42,708 bases of DNA, from the NCBI GenBank assembly GCA_022450595.1, contig JAKUPT010000024.1, positions 1 through 42,708 of the forward strand, given 5' to 3'. The notes under the pieces are model-generated. The model was not told where the DNA came from and did not search any database. It saw only the letters and a list, made by a program, of their open reading frames with translations. The position numbers were made by a program, and so were the translations under genes. Source of the stretch: Bdellovibrionales bacterium (GTDB lineage: Bacteria > Bdellovibrionota > Bdellovibrionia > Bdellovibrionales > UBA1609). This document shows positions 7,598 through 15,814 of this stretch, piece after piece. Each line of letters starts with the position of its first letter. Positions within the stretch are counted from its first letter, which is position 1.

Positions 7598-8941
7598 TTA
7601 TTTAACTGAGACAACTATATCAACTCTTCGATTTTGCGCTCTTCCTTGTTTTGTATTATTAGTAGTAAGAGGTTTAGATTCTCCATATCCTTTGGTAGTG
7701 ATTTCAATTTTTTCATTATCAATGGACTTAAGATATTTTGCTACTGCATCAGCTCTTTGTTGTGAAAGTTTCTGATTTAGCTCAGAAGAGCCTGTTGAGT
7801 CAGTGTGACCGTGAACAGCAACCTCTTCGACCTGTAACTCTTGAATGGCTGATCTTATATTTGTAAGTAAACCTAGTGAATCGGATGGCAGTTTTGCGGA
7901 CCCCACGCTAAAATCTATTTGTTTGATTCTGAAAATGAGTTTATCACCTTGTTGATAGATCTCAGCTTTGTCATTATCAAAATTATTTCTGATTTCATCA
8001 ATTTCTCTTTGAGTCGTGAGCTTAGAGGATGTTTTTTCCAGTTTCTGCTCTTTTCTTTGAAGTTTTCCTGTGATTTTATCAACACTGTATTTACTTTGAC
8101 TTAGATCTCCTTTCACATCTTCTAATTGACTGCTGAGCTTTCCTATTTTTCTGTCTTGATAGACGAGTTTTAAAGCGACCTTTTCAGAAGTGTCCTCTCC
8201 CATTTTATCGATCTTATTCATAACATCATTAAGTAGTTTGGCTGCTCGATTTGCCCTTTTAACGCTACTCAAATATGTATTAGGATCACTAGAGTTTTTT
8301 GCAATTAAGTTCTCAGCGGCCCTAATACTTTTCTTAGTTTTGGAAAGAGTATCTGGTGCCTTATCTTCGGCATCATTAGATTGTGCCTTTTCTAAAACCT
8401 GTCTTGCTAGATTAAGTTCATTATGTTGAAGAATATTTACTTTTAGTTCTAAATAATCATTTTGATATTTTGAGTATTCCTCATTCTCTAATTCTTCAGA
8501 AAAATTATCTGTACTATCTCTTAGTTCATGGTCTATTTCTATTAATCTTTTATTAAGTTGTTTGTCTGAACGTGCTCCATGATTTATAGCAGTTTTACGA
8601 GATTCTAAAATTTGCCTTGGAGTATAAGTTTTATTGTTGGCTTTTTTCTTTGCTTTTTGAAAATAGGCTTTAGCTTTAGCCGTAAGATTCATTATTTCTT
8701 TTGGATCTTCATTGTTGGCTAGTTCATTTTTTGCTTCATTTAGTCTCTCAGTACCTTCCTGGAAACTTTCATGAGCTAAAAGATCGACTTGATTTTTATA
8801 AAGCTTTTGTTGAAGTTGTTCCACCTCGTCAATAGCAGCTGCTGGTGTGCTACTATCAAGCTTAGCTTTTTCAATAGTACTACAGCTCATTAAACTTAAA
8901 GATAAAATAATCATTGGTATTAAATGGTAGTATTTTTTCAA
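7598..8941 (-). CDS. OmpA-family peptidoglycan-binding lipoprotein with coiled-coil region
   Basis: This encodes 447 residues starting at TTG, supported by AGGAG 8 nt upstream. The N-terminus carries a lipobox L-M-S-C (Cys about 20). Residues 30-330 are charged, Lys/Glu-rich and helical with coiled-coil stretches, e.g. around S-S-Q-L-E-D-V-K-G-D-L. The C-terminal OmpA domain shows V-A-V-H-G-H-T-D-S-T-G-S-S, Q-Q-R-A-D-A-V-A-K-Y-L, K-G-Y-G-E-S-K-P and N-R-R-V-D-I-V-V, the peptidoglycan-binding signature. It likely tethers the outer membrane to the cell wall. It is probably cotranscribed with the interrupted small gene downstream. Confidence 0.85.
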   Translation of the reverse strand: MKKYYHLIPMIILSLSLMSCSTIEKAKLDSSTPAAAIDEVEQLQQKLYKNQVDLLAHESFQEGTERLNEAKNELANNEDPKEIMNLTAKAKAYFQKAKKKANNKTYTPRQILESRKTAINHGARSDKQLNKRLIEIDHELRDSTDNFSEELENEEYSKYQNDYLELKVNILQHNELNLARQVLEKAQSNDAEDKAPDTLSKTKKSIRAAENLIAKNSSDPNTYLSSVKRANRAAKLLNDVMNKIDKMGEDTSEKVALKLVYQDRKIGKLSSQLEDVKGDLSQSKYSVDKITGKLQRKEQKLEKTSSKLTTQREIDEIRNNFDNDKAEIYQQGDKLIFRIKQIDFSVGSAKLPSDSLGLLTNIRSAIQELQVEEVAVHGHTDSTGSSELNQKLSQQRADAVAKYLKSIDNEKIEITTKGYGESKPLTTNNTKQGRAQNRRVDIVVSVK

Positions 8942-9466
8942 GGTATACTCTCCTGAGTTAAAGTTTGTATAAAACTTTTATCCGCTTGAATACAAATGTT
9001 GTCAAATTGGATAAATCAATAATATTTACATTTTTAATATTAAGGTAACATCTTAAGTAACTGTTTTTATTGAAAAATAATATGATTTGTGATTTATATT
9101 TAAATATATTGTTTAAAAAACAAATTAAAATTTATACGTTTATTAAACATTTATGTTGGTGGCTGTACGTACCCCCTTCTCATGGTTACCTCCAAACTGG
9201 GAGGAAACACTGATAAGAGCCTATAAATAACTCACAAACTAGCAGCGCTATACATCATTTCTGAGGGTATCAATGTCGTAATTAGTTCTCTCGAGTTCAG
9301 CAGAAAATATTAAATAATGCATTGTGGTCCAAAAAGTAACTAGGTGCTTTTATTATATTCACATAAGTAAAACTTATACTCTTATGAAAATTCTGTCCAA
9401 TTGATCACAAAGGGTGTCTAGCCAATAAATTTATGAAAATTTGAGTTTTAAGAAAAGGAGAATGAC
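8942..9466. other. 525-bp region without a recognisable gene
   Basis: Between the divergent lipoprotein gene and the frameshifted exported-protein gene no convincing reading frame is seen on either strand. The first 200 bases are extremely A/T-rich and should hold the promoter of the lipoprotein gene. A G/C-richer patch at 9165-9215 contains a hairpin. The remainder (9215-9400) may be decayed sequence, but I cannot assign it. Confidence 0.5.
9185..9208. repeat. Inverted repeat (hairpin) in gene-free region
   Basis: Arms 9185-9193 and 9200-9208 pair over eight of nine positions (one A-A mismatch) around a six-base loop. There is no T-tract on either side, so it is not a standard terminator. 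Role unknown. Confidence 0.45.
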
Positions 9467-10271
9467 ATGATTAACTTACTAATGGGACTGCTATTTTCAA
9501 TCACCGCACAAGCTAACACTCAATGTGTAAATCTTTTCCAAGTCGAGGCTAGAGGTTCTCTTTGGCGATAATGTCGTTTCTTTAAATTCTTCTGATCAAA
9601 ATATATTATCTTACATAAATTCTAAATACCCAACAGTTTCTAAAAACCTATATGAGCTTGAACAACGGCTAATCAGCTATGATGCGCGCCACTCACAGGC
9701 TTCAACTTTTGAGTTATTACGAAAAAACCATGGTCATCCTGCAATGATGAACAAATCATTGTATGAGGTTTACCAAAAAGCAGTGAGTGTAGACTTTCAA
9801 AGAGGCTTTGCAAGGCACCTGAAAAGACGCCTTATAAGAGCTGTCATCCTGCAAGAAAACACAGAGTCGGGGAGGTTTGCTCTTAAACAAGGTCATGTTC
9901 AAAATAAGTATTTAAAAGAAGTTTTATTATCAAGATATGAAGAGTTTTTTAATCATATCAAGAGCTTTCACAGAGAGCTTACTGATATGGAGGTCCGAAA
10001 CGTCAGTGATAATGAAAAACCAATGCTTGATTATGTCTTATTAAGGTCCGTTTTAAATGAAAAAGTCTCACCCCAGATGTCTCGTGAGTCTGCTATAAAG
10101 CTTGCAATGTATGACTACTATTTAACTTTAAGCACTCAAAAGTTAAATAGAAACGCAGGGGACTTCTTTTACTTTTTAACTGGAAAACACGCTCAGGCTT
10201 TAAAAGAGCATCTTTTTTCAGGATTAAATGAGACGTCGCAACTGGTGAGTATCTATTTATTGGCCAACTAA
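9467..10271 (+). pseudogene. Exported protein gene with an N-terminal frameshift
   Basis: ATG 9467 has AAGGAG 6 nt upstream and opens a signal peptide (L-L-M-G-L-L-F-S-I-T-A-Q-A) followed by C-V-N-L-F, but this frame stops at TAA 9569 after 34 codons. The frame that continues to TAA 10271 is open from 9531, so a single-base slip between 9531 and 9568 (for example in the run CTTTTCC) would restore one protein of about 267 residues. The main part is helical and soluble-looking and holds no motif I recognise. The C-x-x-L-F after the signal peptide also occurs in the oxygenase at 4635 (C-T-G-L-F). An internal ATG at 9744 could give a 175-residue protein lacking the export signal. Sequencing error cannot be excluded. 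Confidence 0.6.
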
Positions 10272-10283
10272 CTAATAGTTGGC
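10263..10283. terminator. Hairpin spanning two convergent stop codons
   Basis: An 8-bp perfect stem (10263-10270 with 10276-10283, 5-nt loop) contains the TAA of the plus-strand gene (10269-10271) and the adjacent TAG of the minus-strand ABC-F gene (10272-10274). T-tracts are poor on both sides, so intrinsic termination in either direction is only possible, not clear. Confidence 0.4.
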
Positions 10284-11861
10284 TTCAATAAACTCATCAT
10301 AAGTCATTCGAACATCTTTATGTATAGAGCCATCTTTAATCTCGATGATTCTATTGGCAATGGTGTTCACAAACTCATGATCCTGTGAGGCGAATAAAAC
10401 GGTGCCATCAAACTTTTGCAGGCCATCGTTGAGTGCTGTCACAGACTCTAAGTCTAAGTGAGCTGTGGGCTGATCAAGCATCAGTACATTTGCTCCAGAG
10501 AGCATCAGCTTTGATAGCATACAGCGAACGCGCTCTCCACCAGAGAGCACACTGGCCTTCTTGAAGGCGTCGTCTTTGCTAAAAAGCATTTTGCCTAAAA
10601 ACCCTCGAATAAAAGACTCGTCTTTGTCCTCTGAAAACTGCCTAAGCCAGTCAATCAGGTTGTCATTGCTGTTTTCAAAGTACTTTGAGCTGTCGCTTGG
10701 AAAGTAGCTTGAGGTGATAGTGATGCCCCAGCTAAAGCCACCAGTATCTGGTTTGGTTTCACCGGCCAAAATATTAAAAAGTGTGGTCACAGTTAAGTCG
10801 TTGTCGGCTACAAAAGCAATTTTGTCGCCTTTTTCCACTCTAAAGCTGATGTCTTTTAACAGCATTTCTGACTCTACAGTTTTTGAGATGTTTTCCACCA
10901 TCAATATGTCGTTGCCAGCCTCACGAATAGAGTCAAACCCCACAAAAGGGTAACGCCTAGACGATACAGGCATGTCAGAAAGCTCTAGCTTTTCCAGTTG
11001 TTTTTGTCTTGAGGTGGCTTGTTTCGACTTGGCGGCGTTGGCGCTAAATCGAGAGATAAACTTTTTTAGCTCTTCAGCTTTAGCCTCATTTTTTTTGTTT
11101 TGCTCGGACTGAAGTCGTTTGTTGAGTTCACAAGCTCTGCGCCAAAATTCGTAGTTTCCGGTGTAGGTTTGAATTTTGCCGTAATCAATATCAGCAATAT
11201 GGGTGCAGACTTTGTTCATAAAATGACGGTCGTGGCTGACAATGACCACGGTGTTTTGAAAGTTTAAAAGAAAATCCTCAAGCCATCGAATCGCGTGGAT
11301 GTCTAAGTGGTTGGTGGGCTCGTCTAATAGCAAAATATCTGGTTGGCCAAAAAGAGCCTGTGCTAAGAGCACTTTCACTTTTTCACTGCCATCTAGTTCT
11401 TTCATAAGTTTGTCATTGTTCTCAACAGAAATTCCAAGGCCTTCTAGCAATATCCCGGCTTCTGACTCAATCTCGTAACCATTCATTTCAGCAAACTCGG
11501 CCTCAAGCTCAGCAGACCGAATGCCGTCCGCATCTGTAAAGTCCGATTTAGAGTAGAGCTTTTCTCGCTCTTTCATAATGGCGTAAAGCTCCTCATTGCC
11601 CATCAAAACGGTGTTAAGCACTGTGTGCTCGTCATAAGCGTTTTGATCCTGCTTTAAAAATGACAGACGCAATTTTTTGTCTTTTTGCACACTGCCAGAG
11701 GTGGACTCAATGTCACCAGAGAGAATTTTTAAAAAGGTTGATTTTCCAGCTCCGTTAGCCCCAATCAGTCCATAACAATTACCTGGGGTGAATTTCACAT
11801 TTACATCTTCAAATAAAGTTTTGCTCCCAAATTTAAGGCTTAAATCAGCAGTACTTATCAT
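10272..11861 (-). CDS. ybiT: ABC-F ATPase, YbiT type, with degenerate second nucleotide site
   Basis: This encodes 529 residues from ATG 11861 (AGGGA upstream), the same length as E. coli YbiT. ABC-F proteins bind the ribosomal E site and act in translation. The first half is canonical: Walker A G-A-N-G-A-G-K-S-T (residues 34-42), Walker B L-L-L-D-E-P-T-N-H-L-D and switch V-S-H-D-R-H-F. Its own signature is weak (D-G-S-E). The inter-domain linker F-I-S-R-F-S-A-N-A-A-K-S-K-Q-A-T-S-R is conserved. In the second half the Walker A position near residue 354 reads A-D-N-D-L-T-V-T-T with no GK, Walker B is L-M-L-D-Q-P-T-A-H-L-D (catalytic Glu is Gln 464) and the switch is A-S-Q-D-H-E-F (His is Gln 493), while the signature L-S-G-G-E is intact. 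One composite site therefore looks consensus and the other inactive. Single gene, convergent with its neighbour. Confidence 0.9.
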   Translation of the reverse strand: MISTADLSLKFGSKTLFEDVNVKFTPGNCYGLIGANGAGKSTFLKILSGDIESTSGSVQKDKKLRLSFLKQDQNAYDEHTVLNTVLMGNEELYAIMKEREKLYSKSDFTDADGIRSAELEAEFAEMNGYEIESEAGILLEGLGISVENNDKLMKELDGSEKVKVLLAQALFGQPDILLLDEPTNHLDIHAIRWLEDFLLNFQNTVVIVSHDRHFMNKVCTHIADIDYGKIQTYTGNYEFWRRACELNKRLQSEQNKKNEAKAEELKKFISRFSANAAKSKQATSRQKQLEKLELSDMPVSSRRYPFVGFDSIREAGNDILMVENISKTVESEMLLKDISFRVEKGDKIAFVADNDLTVTTLFNILAGETKPDTGGFSWGITITSSYFPSDSSKYFENSNDNLIDWLRQFSEDKDESFIRGFLGKMLFSKDDAFKKASVLSGGERVRCMLSKLMLSGANVLMLDQPTAHLDLESVTALNDGLQKFDGTVLFASQDHEFVNTIANRIIEIKDGSIHKDVRMTYDEFIEANY

Positions 11862-11990
11862 CAATATTCCCTTTTTTTATAGTAAAAAAGATAACTTAAA
11901 CTAAGTTGCTCTTGCTTACAACCATGCTTTCAGTGAACTATAATTGAAAAAAATATATAAACGCAATGGATTTATAAAATCTTCAGTTCT

Positions 11991-12020
11991 TTGATTTTGA
12001 GTTAAATTAATTCATATAAA
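11991..12020 (+). promoter_or_regulatory. Candidate sigma70-type promoter
   Basis: TTGATT (11991-11996) and TATAAA (12015-12020) are separated by 18 bp upstream of the small exported-protein gene at 12059. The region is A/T-rich, so chance matches are likely. Confidence 0.35.
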
Positions 12021-12058
12021 TTGTTAGATGAGTAAAAAATCAAAATAAGGAGATATAG

Positions 12059-12370
12059 ATGAAGGTACTTGTTGTGCTGATTTCACTTTTATTAAGTTCT
12101 GGGCTCCATGCTCAGCAATGGTTTAATGTTAATGCTAATTGCCAAATCAATGCTGCTACAACTCGCTGTATGGCATGTAACTATAGTTATAATGTGCCAA
12201 TTTATTGTAATGTAAATGCACGAGCGGTGAGTTCATATGGCTATTGGATGAATAATTATAATCAAGGTGTGGTTCATCCTGGTAATTGTATTTATGTCTA
12301 TATTAATGCAAACAATCCTTCTGTTGACCCATTAGTTAGTGGCTCTGCGAATGCGCAATGTCGATTCTAA
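12059..12370 (+). CDS. Small exported Cys- and Asn/Tyr-rich protein, unknown
   Basis: This encodes 103 residues with a clear signal peptide (L-V-V-L-I-S-L-L-L-S-S-G-L-H-A, cleavage before Q-Q-W). The mature 84 residues hold six cysteines (N-C-Q, R-C-M-A-C-N, Y-C-N, N-C-I and the penultimate Q-C-R-F), enough for three disulfides, and many Asn and Tyr. It looks like a small secreted disulfide-bonded beta protein; no family recognised. AAGGAG lies 6 nt before ATG, and an intrinsic terminator follows at 12375, so it forms its own transcript. Confidence 0.7.
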   Translation: MKVLVVLISLLLSSGLHAQQWFNVNANCQINAATTRCMACNYSYNVPIYCNVNARAVSSYGYWMNNYNQGVVHPGNCIYVYINANNPSVDPLVSGSANAQCRF

Positions 12371-12374
12371 ATGA

Positions 12375-12398
12375 GAAGCTCCTTAGGGAGCTTTTTTT
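12375..12398 (+). terminator. Rho-independent terminator
   Basis: Stem AAGCTCC / GGAGCTT with a four-base loop is followed by a run of seven T. It ends the transcript of the small exported protein at 12059-12370. Confidence 0.85.
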
Positions 12399-12462
12399 AT
12401 GTTCATTTTTCAAAAACAAACCGCAAATTACTTTATATTATAATTTAGTGTATTAGATATCT

Positions 12463-12657
12463 ATGGAAGAAAGACTTACTGAACTTGAGACAAAAATATC
12501 CTATCAAGAGCAAACCATTGAGGACCTCAACCAGGTGGTGATTGAGCTTCGTTGGAAGCTTGATAAACTTGAAGGGCAATGCAAGCAGCTGTCTGAGCAA
12601 TTGGATAAGACCAAAATTAAAGACAAAAGCTTAGAAGTCCCGCCCCCTCACTACTAA
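12463..12657 (+). CDS. slyX: SlyX family coiled-coil protein
   Basis: This encodes 64 residues: an amphipathic heptad-repeat helix over most of the length (E-E-R-L-T-E-L-E-T-K-I through L-S-E-Q-L-D-K) followed by a polar linker and the terminal P-P-P-H-Y, which is typical of SlyX. The family's cellular role is undefined. Expected to be cytoplasmic and oligomeric. No strong SD is present. Confidence 0.8.
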   Translation: MEERLTELETKISYQEQTIEDLNQVVIELRWKLDKLEGQCKQLSEQLDKTKIKDKSLEVPPPHY

Positions 12658-12757
12658 AAAAAAATAAATTGGACAAATTTTACAAATTTTGAGCTTTTAA
12701 TATTCTACTTCGTGGTTAATTGCTAATTTTTCCACTGCATTTCTCAGGGGGAGTGTT

Positions 12758-13123
12758 ATGGGGTTAAAAGTTTTAATCATTTTATTTTCACTACAAGCAC
12801 AAGCGACTAACCTTTATAAAGAAGACTTTAAAGGGGTTACTGAAGTCACTCAGATTCAGGACTTCTATGATGTTGATAGCTATTCAGATCGACAGCGATG
12901 CCAAGTTGCTAAATGGGTGCATGAGAACAACTCAAGCTTTGTTCGTAAAATGTATGCAAAAGGCTATAAGATTCATCCAAATCGGCTACAAAGAACTTCT
13001 GATGACGTAAAATCTCATTGCCAAGAAGTCGTTACTCGTAAAAAACAAAAACCAGTTCGTTGTAGGCGTTTTGAAAACTGTCTGCATGAACCAGAAATCT
13101 ACAGGCTATTGATAGATCGGTAG
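12758..13123 (+). CDS. Small exported protein, unknown
   Basis: This encodes 121 residues. ATG is preceded by GGGGGAG. Signal peptide L-K-V-L-I-I-L-F-S-L-Q-A-Q-A is followed by a basic mature domain of about 105 residues with four cysteines (R-Q-R-C, S-H-C-Q, V-R-C-R, E-N-C-L), likely two disulfides. No family recognised. It converges with the thioredoxin-like gene 15 bp away. Confidence 0.6.
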   Translation: MGLKVLIILFSLQAQATNLYKEDFKGVTEVTQIQDFYDVDSYSDRQRCQVAKWVHENNSSFVRKMYAKGYKIHPNRLQRTSDDVKSHCQEVVTRKKQKPVRCRRFENCLHEPEIYRLLIDR

Positions 13124-13138
13124 GCTTAAAAATAATAA

Positions 13139-13660
13139 TTACTCTTCTGTTAAAAAAACTTCTGCTTTTTTAATGCCTATCAGGCTAATTCCAGAGCTTA
13201 AATCTTCCAAAATGTTCTTTTTAAAAAGCGCTGTTGTGGGAGTCACCATGATTTCTAGTTTTTTAGTAAGTTCCTCATCTTGTATAAATAAAAAAGGATA
13301 GCTATTTTCGTCAATGTGCTTTTTTTGTAATTCAAGACTTTCATGAGAGTTAATTGCAAATATGCTATTTCTTGGTCTTTTTCCCTGTTCCACAGAAGTT
13401 TTTAATCTTTTCATTTCAAGCTTACAAGGGCCACACCAAGTGGCCCAAAAAATAGCCAGAGTGTTTTTGTCAGGGCTAGGAAAAACAACGTTTTGTGTTT
13501 CTCCATTTAGAGTCATTGCTTTATAGGTTTTTGAAGTTATCTTTAAGCCCTGTTTTTGGTGCTCATCAATCCAGATGGGCACTTTTTGGTAAAGTACATA
13601 GGCTATAACTGTTATTAAAAGTAGATTTGAAGCTGAGTACCACTTTTTCATCGATTTCAT
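13139..13660 (-). CDS. Membrane-anchored TlpA-like thioredoxin
   Basis: This encodes 173 residues. One N-terminal transmembrane helix (N-L-L-L-I-T-V-I-A-Y-V-L-Y) anchors a periplasmic thioredoxin fold. The active site is F-W-A-T-W-C-G-P-C-K (near residue 95), and the cis-proline loop appears as V-T-P-T-T. TlpA/ResA-type proteins reduce disulfides in exported proteins or cytochrome c maturation; several Cys-containing exported proteins are nearby, but no specific partner is encoded here. ATG at 13660, with an alternative ATG three codons in. Confidence 0.8.
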   Translation of the reverse strand: MKSMKKWYSASNLLLITVIAYVLYQKVPIWIDEHQKQGLKITSKTYKAMTLNGETQNVVFPSPDKNTLAIFWATWCGPCKLEMKRLKTSVEQGKRPRNSIFAINSHESLELQKKHIDENSYPFLFIQDEELTKKLEIMVTPTTALFKKNILEDLSSGISLIGIKKAEVFLTEE

Positions 13661-13753
13661 GGTTATAATTGTATGTTAATACACATCAGCGTTCAATTTA
13701 TAACTTCTCGTTTTAACACAGCTTAAAACTAGTCAAATCTTAGGCAAGTAGTT

Positions 13754-14848
13754 TTGATACAAACAAGCCTTCTAAATCCTTTAAAGCTGAGGTTAAATAT
13801 ACTTATGCAAACTTATAAAAATCGAATTGAAGACACCAGCTTACAATTAATCAATTACGCGCGAGTGGCACTTTATACAGTTGAGTCTTTTCCAATTCTA
13901 GCTATAAAAAAACTTCTTAAAGCCAACGCTCCCATGGACCCAATGCCGCCAGAGAACCATCAAAAGCTTTTAAAGCAAACTCTGGATGGTTTAATTGAGC
14001 AAGACATTGTCAATGTTCGCCAAGGGCTCTACCCAAGGGAGCTTTTGTATCCAGAAAAGCCTCAAAAACATATCTGTCGCTACAAAGAACTATTAATTGA
14101 TGCTTTAAAGGCCACTTTGAGGCAAAAAAATAAAAAACATAAAGAGTTCTCTGAGCACACAGAGCCGTTATTGAAGGATATGCCTGAGTATTATAAGCGC
14201 AATTTTCACTATCAAACCGATGGCTATCTAAGTTCAAAGTCGGCAGAACTTTACTCTCACCAAACAGAGATTCTGTTTAAGGGTACAATTGCACTAATGA
14301 GGCGGGTACTTATGGCCGAATTGATTCGTCATATTCAAGCTCGTAAAACACCGGTTAGGATTCTTGAAATCGGTGGCGGAGCTGGAGAAGCGACTGAGAT
14401 TTTGTTAAAGTCTTGTCCGAACATAGAGGTGGTTTTTGTAGAACCGAGTAAACCATATATGGAGTTTGCAAAAAACAAATTATCAGAGTTTAACAATATT
14501 GAATATGTGAATGATTTTTTTGAAAACTACCAATCAAGAAAAAAGTTTGATGTGGTGTTTTCATCATTTCTTTTCCATGAGTTGCCTTTAGAGGTTAGAA
14601 GAACAGTTTTTTCTAAGTCATCAAAACTTTTGAAGAAAAATGCTATTAGCTTTCATATAGATTCCTTACAATTAAATGACAATCAGGAATTTAACTGGGC
14701 TTTGATTCAATTTCCTAAAGACTTCCATGAACCCTTTTACGCCAATTATATCAAAACACCACTTGAAGAGTTAATCTCTAATGACTTAAGCTTTAATAGT
14801 AACCAACAGGCTTTCTTGTCTAAGTCTGTTATGGCTTTAAACCTCTAA
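13754..14848 (+). CDS. Class I SAM-dependent methyltransferase
   Basis: This encodes 364 residues from TTG 13754; ATG 13805 is an equally possible start (347 residues) and neither has a good SD. The N-terminal 180 residues are helical. A Rossmann methyltransferase domain follows: motif I I-L-E-I-G-G-G-A-G-E-A-T, acidic strand-2 V-F-V-E-P-S, motif near D-V-V-F-S-S-F-L-F-H-E-L and post-motif K-L-L-K-K-N. The arrangement resembles methyltransferase-12 domains found alone or in polyketide enzymes. Substrate unknown. It ends 12 bp before the glutathione peroxidase gene, so the two are likely cotranscribed. Confidence 0.75.
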   Translation: MIQTSLLNPLKLRLNILMQTYKNRIEDTSLQLINYARVALYTVESFPILAIKKLLKANAPMDPMPPENHQKLLKQTLDGLIEQDIVNVRQGLYPRELLYPEKPQKHICRYKELLIDALKATLRQKNKKHKEFSEHTEPLLKDMPEYYKRNFHYQTDGYLSSKSAELYSHQTEILFKGTIALMRRVLMAELIRHIQARKTPVRILEIGGGAGEATEILLKSCPNIEVVFVEPSKPYMEFAKNKLSEFNNIEYVNDFFENYQSRKKFDVVFSSFLFHELPLEVRRTVFSKSSKLLKKNAISFHIDSLQLNDNQEFNWALIQFPKDFHEPFYANYIKTPLEELISNDLSFNSNQQAFLSKSVMALNL

Positions 14849-14860
14849 CTAGGATTATTT

Positions 14861-15367
14861 ATGCTTTCCTTATTATTTATACTAAATTTAAGCTTTGCTG
14901 GATCAGATATTTTAAATACCAGCTTTAAGGCCATTGATGGAAAAGAAAAAACCTTAAGTTCATATTTTGCCAAGGCCTACCTTGTGGTTAATATAGCCAC
15001 TCGCTGTGGTTATACTGGTCAACTTGGTGGGCTTGAAAAGCTCTATCAAAAATATAAAGAGAAAGGTTTAGTCGTTATAGGTTTTCCTAGTAATGATTTT
15101 GGTGGCCAAACCCCGGAAGTTGAAGGGGAGGTTAAAAAGTTTTGTAAACTCAACTATGGTGTGAGTTTTCCCTTAACAAGTAAGTATAGTGTGAAAGGCT
15201 CTAAAGCCAGTCCTCTTTTTAAGAAGTTGATATCAGCAAGTAGCAAAGAAGAAATAGGTTGGAATTTTGAGAAGTTCTTAATCAATAGTAAAGGTATAGT
15301 AGTTAAAAGGTATAAGTCCTCTCATAAGCCTAAAAGCATTGGGCCTGATATTGATAAGTTGTTATAA
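14861..15367 (+). CDS. Exported glutathione peroxidase (Cys type)
   Basis: This encodes 168 residues beginning with a short signal peptide (L-S-L-L-F-I-L-N-L-S-F-A). The GPx tetrad is visible: active Cys in A-T-R-C-G-Y-T, Gln in S-N-D-F-G-G-Q, Trp-Asn in W-N-F-E-K-F. Cys replaces selenocysteine, as usual in bacteria. It probably reduces peroxides in the periplasm using a thioredoxin-like donor rather than glutathione; the TlpA-like protein at 13139 is a candidate, by inference only. Its stop is two bases from the remains of the gene split by the IS element. Confidence 0.85.
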   Translation: MLSLLFILNLSFAGSDILNTSFKAIDGKEKTLSSYFAKAYLVVNIATRCGYTGQLGGLEKLYQKYKEKGLVVIGFPSNDFGGQTPEVEGEVKKFCKLNYGVSFPLTSKYSVKGSKASPLFKKLISASSKEEIGWNFEKFLINSKGIVVKRYKSSHKPKSIGPDIDKLL

Positions 15368-15368
15368 A

Positions 15369-15432
15369 CTAGATTCCATTTGTGGGATAAGCGTACATAG
15401 TGACTCCGCTCACTGTACCGTCTTGAAATTGT
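15369..15432 (-). pseudogene. 3' half of a tiny exported-peptide gene split by the IS
   Basis: Minus-strand codons reading F-Q-D-G-T-V-S-G-V-T-M-Y-A-Y-P-T-N-G-I end at TAG (15369-15371). The frame runs into the left end of the IS element. Removing the element together with one 4-bp flank joins it in frame to the signal-peptide fragment at 16665-16712, giving a product of about 35 residues. Confidence 0.55.
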
Positions 15433-15497
15433 GACCTGCTCCCTTTAACTTGAGCCAAAAACTAAGGTAGAATTTGGCCATTAAGAAGGGAGTATCT

Positions 15498-15779
15498 ATG
15501 CCAAAAGGCAAAAAATTAACCACTGAACAAATTGTAATGAAACTCAGGCAAGCTGAAGTGGAGCTTGCAAAGGGACTTTCGATAGAGGAAATGTGTCGCA
15601 AGTTGTCGTTTTCACCTCAAAGCTATTATCGTTGGAGAAAAGAATATGGTGGCCTTGAAATTGATCAAGCTAAAAAGTTTAAAGAAATTGAACGCGAAAA
15701 TGCTCGTTTAAAACGTTTAGTTGCCGATTTAAGTTTAGATAATGCCATGTTAAAAGATCTGGCTTCGGGAAACTTCTAA
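15498..15779 (+). CDS. IS3-family transposase OrfA
   Basis: This encodes 93 residues from ATG 15498, which has AAGGGAG upstream; earlier in-frame starts lie in the terminal repeat region. It contains a helix-turn-helix ([19 protein letters not shown]) and a leucine-zipper-like C-terminus ([15 protein letters not shown]). It binds the IS ends. OrfB lies in the -1 frame, so a -1 ribosomal slip between 15743 and 15779 would give the OrfAB transposase; no perfect X-XXY-YYZ heptamer is seen there. Confidence 0.85.
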   Translation: MPKGKKLTTEQIVMKLRQAEVELAKGLSIEEMCRKLSFSPQSYYRWRKEYGGLEIDQAKKFKEIERENARLKRLVADLSLDNAMLKDLASGNF

Positions 15780-15814
15780 GCCCGACAAGAAAAAGGCTCG
15801 CCGTTGAAAAGCTT

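Noticed and set aside
15743-15779. Canonical A-AAA-AAG slippery heptamer for OrfAB
   Set aside because: The frame relation requires a -1 slip in this interval, but no perfect X-XXY-YYZ heptamer in the correct phase was found.
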